Positions 44,209 through 54,000 of a stretch of 64,000 bases of DNA are shown here, piece by piece. Made by a program: the position numbers and the translations under genes. Position 1 is the stretch's first letter. The number at the start of each line of letters is the position of its first letter. Under the pieces are notes generated by a model. The model was not told the DNA's origin and did not search any database. It saw nothing but the letters and a program-made list of their open reading frames with translations. The DNA is from Pseudoxanthobacter soli DSM 19599 (GTDB lineage Bacteria > Pseudomonadota > Alphaproteobacteria > Rhizobiales > Segnochrobactraceae), in contig NZ_FRXO01000004.1 in NCBI RefSeq assembly GCF_900148505.1, positions 248,001 through 312,000 of the forward strand, written 5' to 3'.

Positions 44209-45387
44209 ATGGGATTGATCGGTCGATATATTTTCCGGCGGGCAGCGGGGGCTTTCATAGCCGCGCTCGCCGTGCTGGCGAGCGTCGTCTGGGTGACCCA
44301 GGCGCTTCGCCAGCTCGATCTGATCACCGCCAAGGGCCAGGCCATCGGCGTTTTCCTCGAAATCACCCTGCTCGCCGTCCCTTTCCTGGTTCTGCTGATT
44401 GCGCCGTTCGCCATCGTCATCGCGGTCGTCGTCGTGCTGTCCAATCTCAGTGCGGATAGCGAACTTATTGCGATGCACGCGGCCGGCACGTCGCGCTGGC
44501 TGGTGCTGAAGCCGATCCTCATGCTCGGCATCGCCGTCGGTCTGTTCGCCGCGTTTCTCTCGATGTGGGCGGCGCCGCTCGGCCTTCAGTTCGTCCGCCT
44601 CGCGCTCAACGACGTGCAGGTCGATGTCGTCGCCTCGATCATCAAGCCCGGCCGCTTCATCGAGATGGAGCCGGGGCTGACCTTCCACATCCGCGACCGC
44701 ACCGGTGGCGGCGTGATCAAGGGTCTCGTGCTGTCCGACGAGCGCGATCCCGACAAGGCGATGACCTATATCGCCAAGGACGGCGAGATCGTCAGCGCCC
44801 TGAACCGTACCCTCCTGGTGATGAAGGACGGCACGATCCAGCGCCGGACCGCGGACGGCGCCCTGTCCATCGTCCGCTTCGACACTTACGCTTTCGACCT
44901 GTCGTCCATGACGCCGGTTGCGGCGGCACCGGTCTTCCGCCCGAGCGAGCGCTCGACGTTCGATCTTGCGACCAGCACGGCGGGCAAGGACGAGGACTCG
45001 GAGAACTTCGGACGGCTACGCTCGGAACTGAACGACCGGCTGAGCCAGCCGCTCTATCCCCTCGCCTTCGCGCTCGTGGTTTTCGTGTTCCTCGGGGAGC
45101 CGCGGACGACGCGCCAGGGCCGTTCGTTCGCCGTGCTCGGGGCCATCGTTGTGGTCGGCCTCGTGCGGCTCGCCGGTTTCGGGGCGACGACGCTCGCGAT
45201 TCGATCGCCCGTAGGCGTGTTCTTCATGTACGGCGTGCCGCTCGGCACCATCGGGCTCGCGCTCGCGCTGCTTCTGTCCGACGCGCAGCTGCAACTGCCC
45301 GCCCCCATCGCCCGCGGTTGCGACCGCATCGCCGCCACGTTCGGCCGGATCGCCGAGCGGCTGGTCGGCTCGCCCCGCGAAGCATGA
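44209..45387 (+). CDS. lptF: LPS export ABC transporter permease LptF
   Basis: A 392-residue LptF/LptG-family (YjgP/YjgQ) inner-membrane protein. MGLIGRYIFRRAAGAFIAAL begins the first membrane segment; further helices lie near 60-85, 100-125 and 290-370, enclosing a periplasmic jellyroll (about 130-280). LSQPLYPLAFALVVFVFLGE is characteristic. With LptG and LptB it extracts lipopolysaccharide from the inner membrane towards LptD. It begins the rightward envelope operon and is 10 bases before lptG. Confidence 0.94.
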   Translation: MGLIGRYIFRRAAGAFIAALAVLASVVWVTQALRQLDLITAKGQAIGVFLEITLLAVPFLVLLIAPFAIVIAVVVVLSNLSADSELIAMHAAGTSRWLVLKPILMLGIAVGLFAAFLSMWAAPLGLQFVRLALNDVQVDVVASIIKPGRFIEMEPGLTFHIRDRTGGGVIKGLVLSDERDPDKAMTYIAKDGEIVSALNRTLLVMKDGTIQRRTADGALSIVRFDTYAFDLSSMTPVAAAPVFRPSERSTFDLATSTAGKDEDSENFGRLRSELNDRLSQPLYPLAFALVVFVFLGEPRTTRQGRSFAVLGAIVVVGLVRLAGFGATTLAIRSPVGVFFMYGVPLGTIGLALALLLSDAQLQLPAPIARGCDRIAATFGRIAERLVGSPREA

Positions 45388-45397
45388 GGACGGGGCG

Positions 45398-46489
45398 ATG
45401 ATCGGGCGGACACTCTTCTTCTATCTCTCCAAGCGGTTCAGCCGCTGGATCCTCGGCATCTTCCTGATCGGCGCGGTTCTGGTCTTCATCGTCGACTTCT
45501 TCGAGCTGATGCGCCGCATCGGCGACGAGGAGGGCTTCAGCGTCGCCCAGGCGGCGTTGCTTTCGGTGATGCGGACGCCATCGCTCACCGAGCGCATCCT
45601 GCCCTTCGCCACCCTGTTCGGCTCGATGGCGGCCTTCGTCGGCCTCACCCGGCGCTCAGAGCTGGTTGTCATCCGGGCAGCCGGCGTCTCGATCTGGCAG
45701 TTCATGCTGCCTCCGATCATCGTGACGCTGATCATCGGCTGCCTCGCGACGACGGTCTACAATCCGATTTCTGCTTGGCTCAAGGACCGGGCCGACCTGC
45801 TGAGCGTCGAGTTGTTCGGCCGTGAACAGCTCATCATGCTGCAGACGACGCAGCAGGTCTGGGTCCGCCAGCGCAGCGACCAGGGCGAGTCGGTGCTCCA
45901 CGCCCGCCGCGTGGCGAATCAGGGGCACACGATCAACGGCGTCACCATCTTCGCCTTCGATCGTAGCGGCGAGTTCAAGGAGCGTATCGAGGCCGACAGT
46001 GGAACGCTGGAACCCGGCTACTGGAACCTGCACGGCGTCACCTCCAGCATCCCTGACAGTGCGCCGACCCATGTGGCGAGCCTCGAGTTTCCGACGCGCA
46101 TCAAGGCCGAGGAGATCATGGATCAGATCGCCCAGCCGGATGCCGTGTCTTTCTGGCAACTCCGCGAGCTGATCGACAGGGCCGAGCGGGCCGGCGTGGC
46201 GGCCTATCCCTATCGTCTTCAGCTTCAGACGCTGATTTCTTTGCCGGTTTTCCTAGCCTCCATGGTGCTGATCGCCGCAACCGTTTCGTTAAGGGTATCT
46301 CGCTTCGGCGGAACCGGACGGCTGGTGGCAAGTGGCGTGGCGGCGGGGTTCGTGCTTTATGTAGCCACTGAAATGGCTCGTGATCTCGGAAACGTCGGTA
46401 TCGTTGCCCCCGCGATTGCGGCCTGGGCGCCGGGAATCGTCGCCACCCTCCTGGGTGTCACGGTTCTCTTGCACAAGGAGGATGGATGA
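45398..46489 (+). CDS. lptG: LPS export ABC transporter permease LptG
   Basis: A 363-residue partner of LptF with the same layout: N-terminal helices (MIGRTLFFYLSKRFSRWILG), a periplasmic domain, and C-terminal helices. FATLFGSMAAFVGLTRRSEL and VIRAAGVSIWQFMLPP are the typical LptG coupling region. Its end overlaps the lptD start by ATGA, so translation is coupled to the outer-membrane assembly protein. Confidence 0.94.
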   Translation: MIGRTLFFYLSKRFSRWILGIFLIGAVLVFIVDFFELMRRIGDEEGFSVAQAALLSVMRTPSLTERILPFATLFGSMAAFVGLTRRSELVVIRAAGVSIWQFMLPPIIVTLIIGCLATTVYNPISAWLKDRADLLSVELFGREQLIMLQTTQQVWVRQRSDQGESVLHARRVANQGHTINGVTIFAFDRSGEFKERIEADSGTLEPGYWNLHGVTSSIPDSAPTHVASLEFPTRIKAEEIMDQIAQPDAVSFWQLRELIDRAERAGVAAYPYRLQLQTLISLPVFLASMVLIAATVSLRVSRFGGTGRLVASGVAAGFVLYVATEMARDLGNVGIVAPAIAAWAPGIVATLLGVTVLLHKEDG

Positions 46490-48882
46490 CCCGCCCGCGG
46501 CCGAACCCGGTTACGGACGGCGGTAGGCTATTGCGGAGCGCCCTCAAAGGCGCGACGGCGTTGCTGCTCGTCCTCTTTGCAACGGAACCGGCGTGGGCCC
46601 AGTTCAACCTGGTTGCCCCCGGCGATACTGCGCAACAAGCGGATCCGAACTCCCGCATCCTTCTCGAGGCCGACCAGGCCGACTACAACAACAAGACCGG
46701 AGACGTCTCCGCGTCCGGCAATGTCGAGGTCTATTACGAGGGCAATACGCTTTATGCCCAGCATGTTCAGGTCAACCAGAAGGCCGACCGGATGCAGGCC
46801 GAGGGCGGCGTGCGCCTGACCGAGACCGACGGCAACGTGGTGACCGCCAAGACCCTGACCGGCACGACCGACCTCAAGGACGGCGTGATGACGGCCGTGC
46901 GCGCGGATACGTCCCAGCGCACCCGCATCGCCGCCGAACAGGCGACCCGGACCGGCGGCGAGACGACGGTGTTCAAGAAGGCGATCTACACCGCCTGCCA
47001 GACGTGTGCCGACGATCCGAAATCCGCCCCGGTGTGGCAGATCTCGGCGCAGACGATCACGCACGACAAGAATGCGCAGATGCTCTACTACCGCGACGCG
47101 ACCCTCGATATCTGGGGCGTGCCGGTGCTCTATTCGCCGTATCTGTCGCAGCCCGACCCGACCGTGCGCCGCAAGACCGGCTTCCTGCTGCCGACGCTCG
47201 TGAACGGCTCGAATATCGGCACGGGCGCGCGCATTCCCTATTTCTGGGCGCTTGCGCCGAACTACGACCTGACCGTCGCCCTGACGCCGCTGACGACGCA
47301 GGGCCTGCTGGGCGACGTCGAATGGCGCCAGCGCAGCCTCGACGGCGAATACAACATCTACGCCTCCGGCATCTTCCAGAAGGATCCCTCGGCGTTCGAC
47401 GGCACCTCGGGCAACGGCGACGCCCGCGGCATGATTTCGTCGAACGGCAAGTACTGGATCAACCCGCAGTGGAACTGGGGCTGGAATCTCGGCTGGTCGT
47501 CCGATCCCACCTATGTGGCCGATTACGGTCAGCCAGTCACCAGCACCGTCAGCGGCACGGAAATCCTGAACCAGCTCTTCCTGCAGGGCGTGGGTGACAG
47601 GAACTACTTCGATCTCCGCGGATACGCCTTCCGCGTTCTCCAGCAGAACATGGATCTGGCGACGATCGATCCGCCGGAGCCGTTCACGCCCTACGGCACC
47701 TACCAGCAGGAAAAGCAATCCATCGTCCACCCGGTGATGGATTATAACGGCGTGTTCAACGACTCCGTCGCCGGCGGCGAGCTATCGTGGAAGTCCAACC
47801 TGACGTCGCTCAACCGCGACATGACGGACGCGTTCACGGTGGCGCAGGGCGACGATCTCGTCACCCGGTTCCGCGGCGTTTCGGGCACGTTCTCGCGATA
47901 CACCGCCTACCTTCAGTGGCGCCGCCAGTTCACCGATTCCCTCGGCCAGATCTACACGCCGTTCACCTATCTCCAGGCGGACGTCTATTCGCTGCAGGAT
48001 GTCGATCCGGCCGTCACCCAGCTCGCGAACAATTCGGTCGCCGCCCGCGCGATGCCGGCGATCGGCTTCGAATATCGCTATCCCTGGCTGATCGCGGCCT
48101 CGTTCGGCAATCAGGTCATTGAGCCGGTCGGCCAGATCATCGCGCGCCCGAACGAGCAATATATCGGCAAGCTGCCGAACGAAGACGCCCAGAGCATCGT
48201 GTTCGACGATACGACGCTGTTCGAGTGGGACAAGTTCTCCGGCTTCGACCGTGTGGAAGGCGGCACCCGTGCGAACGTGGGCCTGCAATACACCCTGCAG
48301 ACCAACGGCTACGGCGCGCTGACCGGCATGTTCGGCCGCTCGTTCCTGCTCGCCGGCGAGAACTCGTTCGCGATTCCGGACATTCTCGATTCGACCGACG
48401 ATTCGGGCCTCGAAACCAACGCGTCGGACTATGTCGCGCGGCTGGCGTTCGATACGCAGCAGGGCATGCGTTTCGGCGGCCGCATCCGCCTCGACAACGA
48501 GAACTTCTCGATGAACCGCGCCGAAGTCGCGGCGAGCGGCACGTCCGGGCCCCTGACGACCCAGGTGACCTACGCGTTCCTCGGCCGCCAGCCGGGTCTC
48601 GGCATCGACGACGACCGGGAGGAAATTCACACCTCCGCGAGCCTGCGGATCATCGACGAGTGGCGGACGTTCGGCTCGATCCGGTACGACATTCTCGGAC
48701 GTGACGTGGTGGCTGACGGTTTCGGGATCGCCTATGACGGCGAGAGCCTGAGCCTGTCGCTGTCGCTGATGGAGGATCGCTCCGGCGCCAGCGGTATGCC
48801 GGTCGATCGCACGGCCTATCTTCGGGTGGGCTTCCGCACGCTCGGCGATCTGTCCTATTCGAGTTCCGTCGGCGGGGAGTGA
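46486..48882 (+). CDS. lptD: LPS assembly outer membrane protein LptD
   Basis: A 798-residue outer-membrane protein. A signal peptide ends near AWAQFNLVAP (residue 39). The N-terminal OstA domain (about 60-190) includes LLEADQADYNNKTGDVSASG and VEVYYEGNTLYAQHVQVN, followed by AIYTACQTCADDPKSAPVW holding the conserved Cys pair and the IWGVPVLYSPYLSQPDPTVR entry to the barrel. The rest is a large beta-barrel. LptD inserts lipopolysaccharide into the outer leaflet. Encoded directly after lptF-lptG and before surA, its folding helper. Confidence 0.95.
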   Translation: MTRPRPNPVTDGGRLLRSALKGATALLLVLFATEPAWAQFNLVAPGDTAQQADPNSRILLEADQADYNNKTGDVSASGNVEVYYEGNTLYAQHVQVNQKADRMQAEGGVRLTETDGNVVTAKTLTGTTDLKDGVMTAVRADTSQRTRIAAEQATRTGGETTVFKKAIYTACQTCADDPKSAPVWQISAQTITHDKNAQMLYYRDATLDIWGVPVLYSPYLSQPDPTVRRKTGFLLPTLVNGSNIGTGARIPYFWALAPNYDLTVALTPLTTQGLLGDVEWRQRSLDGEYNIYASGIFQKDPSAFDGTSGNGDARGMISSNGKYWINPQWNWGWNLGWSSDPTYVADYGQPVTSTVSGTEILNQLFLQGVGDRNYFDLRGYAFRVLQQNMDLATIDPPEPFTPYGTYQQEKQSIVHPVMDYNGVFNDSVAGGELSWKSNLTSLNRDMTDAFTVAQGDDLVTRFRGVSGTFSRYTAYLQWRRQFTDSLGQIYTPFTYLQADVYSLQDVDPAVTQLANNSVAARAMPAIGFEYRYPWLIAASFGNQVIEPVGQIIARPNEQYIGKLPNEDAQSIVFDDTTLFEWDKFSGFDRVEGGTRANVGLQYTLQTNGYGALTGMFGRSFLLAGENSFAIPDILDSTDDSGLETNASDYVARLAFDTQQGMRFGGRIRLDNENFSMNRAEVAASGTSGPLTTQVTYAFLGRQPGLGIDDDREEIHTSASLRIIDEWRTFGSIRYDILGRDVVADGFGIAYDGESLSLSLSLMEDRSGASGMPVDRTAYLRVGFRTLGDLSYSSSVGGE

Positions 48883-49182
48883 GCGGGTTCCGGATCGTGA
48901 GCCGGCTGTCCCGCCTGAGCGCGGGATGGCCGGACAATCGTGGGAATCGAAGGCCTGTCACGGCGCATGCCTAGGCCTGCCTTGCTTTTGCCACAGCCCT
49001 CCGCTGGTGTTCGGCAGGTTTGATGGCAGGATTCACCGGGCAACCTTTCGGACGGCCGAGCGGCCGGAGGGATCAAGCCCGACTTCGGGAGGATCGAGCC
49101 CTTCCTCCGCCCGGGATCGCCGTCGATCCCGTCCGGAAGGGCTTCGGATCGCAGACGAGACGATATGACAGGAGCACGATCC
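48883..49182. other. Gap between lptD and surA
   Basis: Three hundred bases with no convincing gene. GGCCGAGCGGCC near 49056-49067 is a small palindrome of the kind that may form an intercistronic hairpin. The right end carries the AGGAG of surA. Confidence 0.35.
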
Positions 49183-50115
49183 GTGACCGCAAGGAGAGTG
49201 GCGTATGCCTTGGCTTGCGCCCTGGCGTTCGGGGTCGCGGCAAATGCTGCGCCGGCTGCGGCCCAGACCACCATCAAGGTGGTCGTCAACGACCTGCCGA
49301 TCACCAGCTACGACATCAGCCAGCGCGCCGCCCTGCTGAAGCTGACGGCGCGGCCGCCGAACCCGGTCCAGCTCGCGACCCAGGAACTGATCCAGGAGCG
49401 CCTGCAGATGCAGGAGGCGCGCCGGCTGAGGATCAACGTCTCCGACCGCGAGGTCGACCAGGCGTTCGCCTCCATCGCCCAGCGCGTGAAGCTCACCCCG
49501 GCCCAGCTCGGGCAGGTGCTGTCCCAGGCCGGCAGCAGCGCGGCAGAGCTGAAGTCGCGGCTGCGCGCGCAGATTGCGTGGTCCCAGGTCGTGCGCATGA
49601 AGTTCCGCGGCTCCGGCGGCGTTTCCGATCAGGACGTGATCGCCGCGCTCGGCGCCAAGGGCCAGGAAAAGGACGCCAACGCCCACAAGACCGTGGAATA
49701 CGACCTCAGCCAGGTCGTGTTCGTGGTGCCGGCGAACGCGAGCGCCGGCCAGAAGGCGGCGCGGCAGCGCGAGGCCGAGCAGCTTCGGCAGCGCTTCAGC
49801 TCCTGCGAGCAGGGGCTTGCCTTCGCAAAGGGCCTTTCGGCCGTGGTCGTGAAGCCGCTCGGCAAGAAGCTGCAGTCCGACATGCCGGCGCAGATGACCC
49901 AGGTTCTCGACGGCATCGGCGTCGGCAAGCTCGGCCCGGCCCAGCCGGGTCCGTCCGGGATCGAGATGATCGCCGTGTGTAGCCGGCGCGAGATCGACAG
50001 CGACGCCGCCGCGCGGGCCTCGATCAAGACCGAACTGACCAACGAGCAGGGCAATATCGCCGCCCGGCGCTATCTGCGCGATCTCGAGCGGAACGCCGTC
50101 ATCGAGTACCGCTGA
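49183..50115 (+). CDS. surA: Periplasmic chaperone / peptidyl-prolyl isomerase, SurA-like
   Basis: A 310-residue secreted protein. I prefer the GTG at 49183 because AGGAG lies eight bases before it and it yields a clean signal peptide [20 protein letters not shown] ending near PAAAQT; an ATG 18 bases earlier (49165) is the alternative. The SurA N-terminal chaperone domain (about 30-165) has [20 protein letters not shown] and [20 protein letters not shown]; a single parvulin-like domain follows. It escorts outer membrane proteins such as LptD. It is in the lptF-lptG-lptD-surA-rsmA run. Confidence 0.88.
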   Translation: MTARRVAYALACALAFGVAANAAPAAAQTTIKVVVNDLPITSYDISQRAALLKLTARPPNPVQLATQELIQERLQMQEARRLRINVSDREVDQAFASIAQRVKLTPAQLGQVLSQAGSSAAELKSRLRAQIAWSQVVRMKFRGSGGVSDQDVIAALGAKGQEKDANAHKTVEYDLSQVVFVVPANASAGQKAARQREAEQLRQRFSSCEQGLAFAKGLSAVVVKPLGKKLQSDMPAQMTQVLDGIGVGKLGPAQPGPSGIEMIAVCSRREIDSDAAARASIKTELTNEQGNIAARRYLRDLERNAVIEYR

Positions 50116-50149
50116 TGACGGCGACCATCGCCGTCGGAGCGGCCTGATC

Positions 50150-51043
50150 GTGGCTGCCATCGACGACCTTCCGCCGCTTCGCGACGTGATCGCCACCCAT
50201 GGGCTGGCGGCGCGCAAGTCGCTCGGCCAGAACTTCCTGCTCGACCTCAACCTGACGGCGCGCGTCGCGCGCGGCGCGGGCGATCTGTCGGCCGCGACCG
50301 TCGTCGAGGTCGGCCCGGGGCCGGGCGGCCTGACGCGCGCCCTGCTCGCACTGGGCGCGCGCCATGTCGTCGCCATCGAGCGCGACGAGCGCTGCCTGCC
50401 GGCCCTCGCGGAGATCGCCGCGCGTTATCCAGGCCGGCTCACCGTCGTTTCGGGGGATGCCCTCGCCTGCAACATCCCGGCCCTCGTCGCCGCGGCCCCG
50501 GGATACCGGGAGGGCGACAATGTGCAGGTTGTCGCCAACCTTCCCTACAATGTCGGCACCGCGCTGCTCGTGCAGTGGCTGGAGACCGAGCCATGGCCGC
50601 CCTGGTGGCACGGACTGACGCTGATGTTCCAGCGCGAGGTCGCCGAGCGGATCGTCGCCGGACCGGACGACGACGCCTATGGCCGGCTCGGCGTGCTCGC
50701 CGGGTGGCGCACGGAAGCCTCCATCCTGTTCGACGTGGCGGCGAGCGCCTTCACGCCGCCGCCGAAGGTGACCTCGTCGGTGGTGCACCTCGAACCGAGG
50801 GCCGAGCCGCTCGCCTGCGACGGCCGCCTGCTGAGCCGGGTGACCGCCGCGGCGTTCGGCCAGCGGCGCAAGATGCTGCGGGCCAGCCTGCGCAGCCTCG
50901 GCGTCGAGACCGAGCCGCTTCTGGAAGAGGCCGGCCTGCCGCCGACAGAGCGGGCGGAGAACATTCCCGTCGCGGGGTTCGTCGCGCTCGCGCGTGCTCT
51001 CGCCCACCGGCTCCCGGCGGGCAAGGCCGTCCCGGTGGACTGA
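50150..51043 (+). CDS. rsmA: 16S rRNA (A1518/A1519-N6)-dimethyltransferase
   Basis: A 297-residue KsgA/RsmA methyltransferase starting at GTG. Family landmarks are [20 protein letters not shown], the SAM-binding [14 protein letters not shown], the catalytic [14 protein letters not shown] and [11 protein letters not shown], then [12 protein letters not shown]. It dimethylates two adenosines in helix 45 of 16S rRNA late in ribosome assembly. It follows surA by only 34 bases; pdxA, which usually separates them, is absent here. Confidence 0.95.
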   Translation: MAAIDDLPPLRDVIATHGLAARKSLGQNFLLDLNLTARVARGAGDLSAATVVEVGPGPGGLTRALLALGARHVVAIERDERCLPALAEIAARYPGRLTVVSGDALACNIPALVAAAPGYREGDNVQVVANLPYNVGTALLVQWLETEPWPPWWHGLTLMFQREVAERIVAGPDDDAYGRLGVLAGWRTEASILFDVAASAFTPPPKVTSSVVHLEPRAEPLACDGRLLSRVTAAAFGQRRKMLRASLRSLGVETEPLLEEAGLPPTERAENIPVAGFVALARALAHRLPAGKAVPVD

Positions 51044-51073
51044 GCGGCGCTTCTGGCGGACGCAGCCGGCGCG

Positions 51074-54000
51074 TCAGTTATATTCGAAGATGCGCCTCAG
51101 GATGCCCGGCGTGACGCCCGAGATCGGATTGTAGCTGAGCGTCGGATTCGCCAGCGGCCCTTCCAGCTTGAACGTCACGCCGATCAGCCCGCCGTCACGG
51201 CCGCCGCCCAGAATCTCGCCGATGATCGGGATGCGGCCGAACAGATTGTTGATCGCGAAGATCGGAATGAAGGTGCCGGCCAGCGAGAGCTGCTGGGTCG
51301 TGAGGTTGAGCGTGCCGTTGGCGCTGCCGCCCGACGATTCCCCGCGCAGCACCGCGTCGATGATCTGCAGCACGGAGCCGTTGACGCGGAAGGTGATGTC
51401 GAGGCTCTCGAACCGGGAGGCGGCATCCGGCGGCGCCTGAACCCGCTGTCCGGCGGCCTTCTCCGCGGTCTTCTTCGCCGCCGTCGCCACCATCTCCTGC
51501 AGACCGGGATCCTGATCGACGCTGAACGACGTCACCGTGGTGGCGCCGGCTGTACCTGCGTCGGTCATGCGCGCGCGGATCTGACCATTGCCGCCGATCA
51601 GGCGCTTGTAGAGATCGAGGAAGCGGAGCACCTGCCCGGTGTCGCCCGTCGACGCGGTCAGCATGCTACCGGAATCGCCCGGCGCGATCTTGACGGCGAC
51701 GCCGGCCCCGCCGGCGCCGGTCACTCCGGTGAGATCGAGCTTCGACACCGTATCGCCGGTCAGCGACGCCTTCAGCTCCACATTGTTCAGGGACGCGCTG
51801 CCGAAGCCGACGATGCGCGCGACCTTGGCATCGATCTTCAGAGGCACCTTGCCGGCGGCCTGGGACGACTTGTCCTGCCAGCCCTTCTTGAGCTGCTGGA
51901 TCAACCCGCGCGCGTCGTAATTGTCGCCGGTGATGGTGATCGCATAGCCGTTGGACGACATGCGCTCGGCCCTGACCTTCAGGATATCGCCCGGCCGCAG
52001 GGAGAACTGCGAAAAATCAGCCCTTTGCAGGCCGTTCTTGCCATCGAGCGTGACGTTGCCGACGATGGAGACGCCATCCGCCGCAAGGTTGAGCCGGGAC
52101 AGCGTGACGATGCCGTCCTTCTCGCTCATGTCGAATGTCGCCAGCGCGGCCACGCCCGGCCCCTTGGTCCAGCCGATGCCCGGAATGGTCAGGCTCGCCT
52201 TCTTGAGATCGATGGTGAACGACTTCGTGCCGTCGGAATTGTCGACCATCGTCGCGCCGACCGGACCGGTCAGGAGGCCGCCATAATCGAGGCCACGCGC
52301 CTTGCGGTCGGCCTCGCTGAGTTCCACCGTCACCCCGCTATGCCCGGGCGCGGCGTCGGGGCCGATGGGCTGGCTCAGATCGACCTTCGCCGCCAGTCCA
52401 TCGATGTTGGCGGTTCCCTTGAGCGTCAGGTTGGTCGTATCGGCCTTGATGTCGACCGTGGCGTCCTTGATCACATGGTCCTTGATGGGGGACGAACTCG
52501 AAACGTCCTGCAGCGCCGCGTCGATCTTCCACTTGATCAGCGTGCGGTCGATGACGTTCTCCATCGGGCCGGAAAGCCAGAACGTCACCTTGGCCTGCCC
52601 GGAAACCGCGGCGGGGTCGATGCCGAGCGGCTTCATGGCGCTGATGGGTTCGTCGTCGGCGAGCGTCGCGATGCCTGCGGCTGCCCCGGAAATGGTGCCT
52701 GAGATCGTCGCATCGAGATGCCGGGTGCGCAGATCGCTCGTGACCACGGTGACGTCGGTCACGGCGAGCGGGCCGCCGCGAGCGGCCTCGGTGGTCGCGG
52801 TCGCCACCTTGGCGGTGAGGATGTTGTTGTCCATGTTCAGTGTGCCGACGCCGTTGGTGGCGATCGGCAGCTTCGGGGGAAGCTTCATGGAGGCATTCTC
52901 GAACGTCATGTCGAGATGCGCCGGGGTGGCGTCGGGTGAGACCGTCGTCGGGTCGCTGTCGAAGTCGAGCGGCGTCATCCGCAGCCGCATCGTGGCGGTC
53001 GGGATCACGCCATCGATGATGTTCTCGATGACCCATTTCCGGCCCGGCGTGACGATGAAGCTCGGCCATAACCGGATGAACATCGAATAGGCGACATTGG
53101 TGAGCTGCCCGTCGAAGCGACCGCGTGGGCCGTTCGGACCGAAGTCGAACGCGCCGGAGGCCTCGGCCCGCTGGTCGCCCGCCGTCGCCTCGATCTTGCT
53201 GAGAACGAGGCTGCGCGTCGCCGGGTCGACAGTGCCTTGCACCACCGCGCTCTGGAGGATCGCGGGATCGCCGGGGATGTCGACCGGCGCGAAACGGGCT
53301 CTCGGCAGGGTGAGGTCGAACGTCCACCGCGGATTATCGGCATCCGGCGCCCGCACCGTGCCTGCAAGCGTCACCTCCGAACCGCCGAACAGGATCGGCG
53401 ACGGCGTAATGGCGATGTCGCCTTCCGCCGGGCGCCATGCGACCGCGATATCGGCACGCTGGAGAAAGGTACCGTCCTCGCCGAGGCGAATATAGCCGCC
53501 GCCGACATTGAGCGACGCCGTGAAGCCGGTTGCCTTGCCGGTCGCATCGAACCGGCCTTCCGCCTTGGGGGCGATCGTCAGGTCCTGAGAAACGAAATTG
53601 AGGCCGAGGAGCGAGGCGATGCCGACGTCTTCCGCATCGACCTTGACCACGGTGGTGCCGTTCTGGGCGATCCGCGAGAACGAGGCTGTCCATTGCTGCC
53701 GGTCCAGCATCGAGACGAGACGGCCGCGAAGCTCCCCGCCCGCAGCTGCGGCAACGGTGATGGCGGTGCTGTCGAGCACCAGCGGCGGCGCCTCGGGCTG
53801 CTGGCGCGGCACTTCCAGCCGGCCGCCGACCAGCGTGACCTGTTCCAGGCCACGGTCGTAGGCGAGCGTCGCGACACGCTCGAGACGTTCGTTCAGGAGT
53901 TCGAGCAGGGCGACCGGTTCCGGACGGCGGAACGTCGCCGGCTGCAAGACGGCGAACTTCACGTTCGGCGACTCGATGGCGATCGAATGAACCTTGAGCC

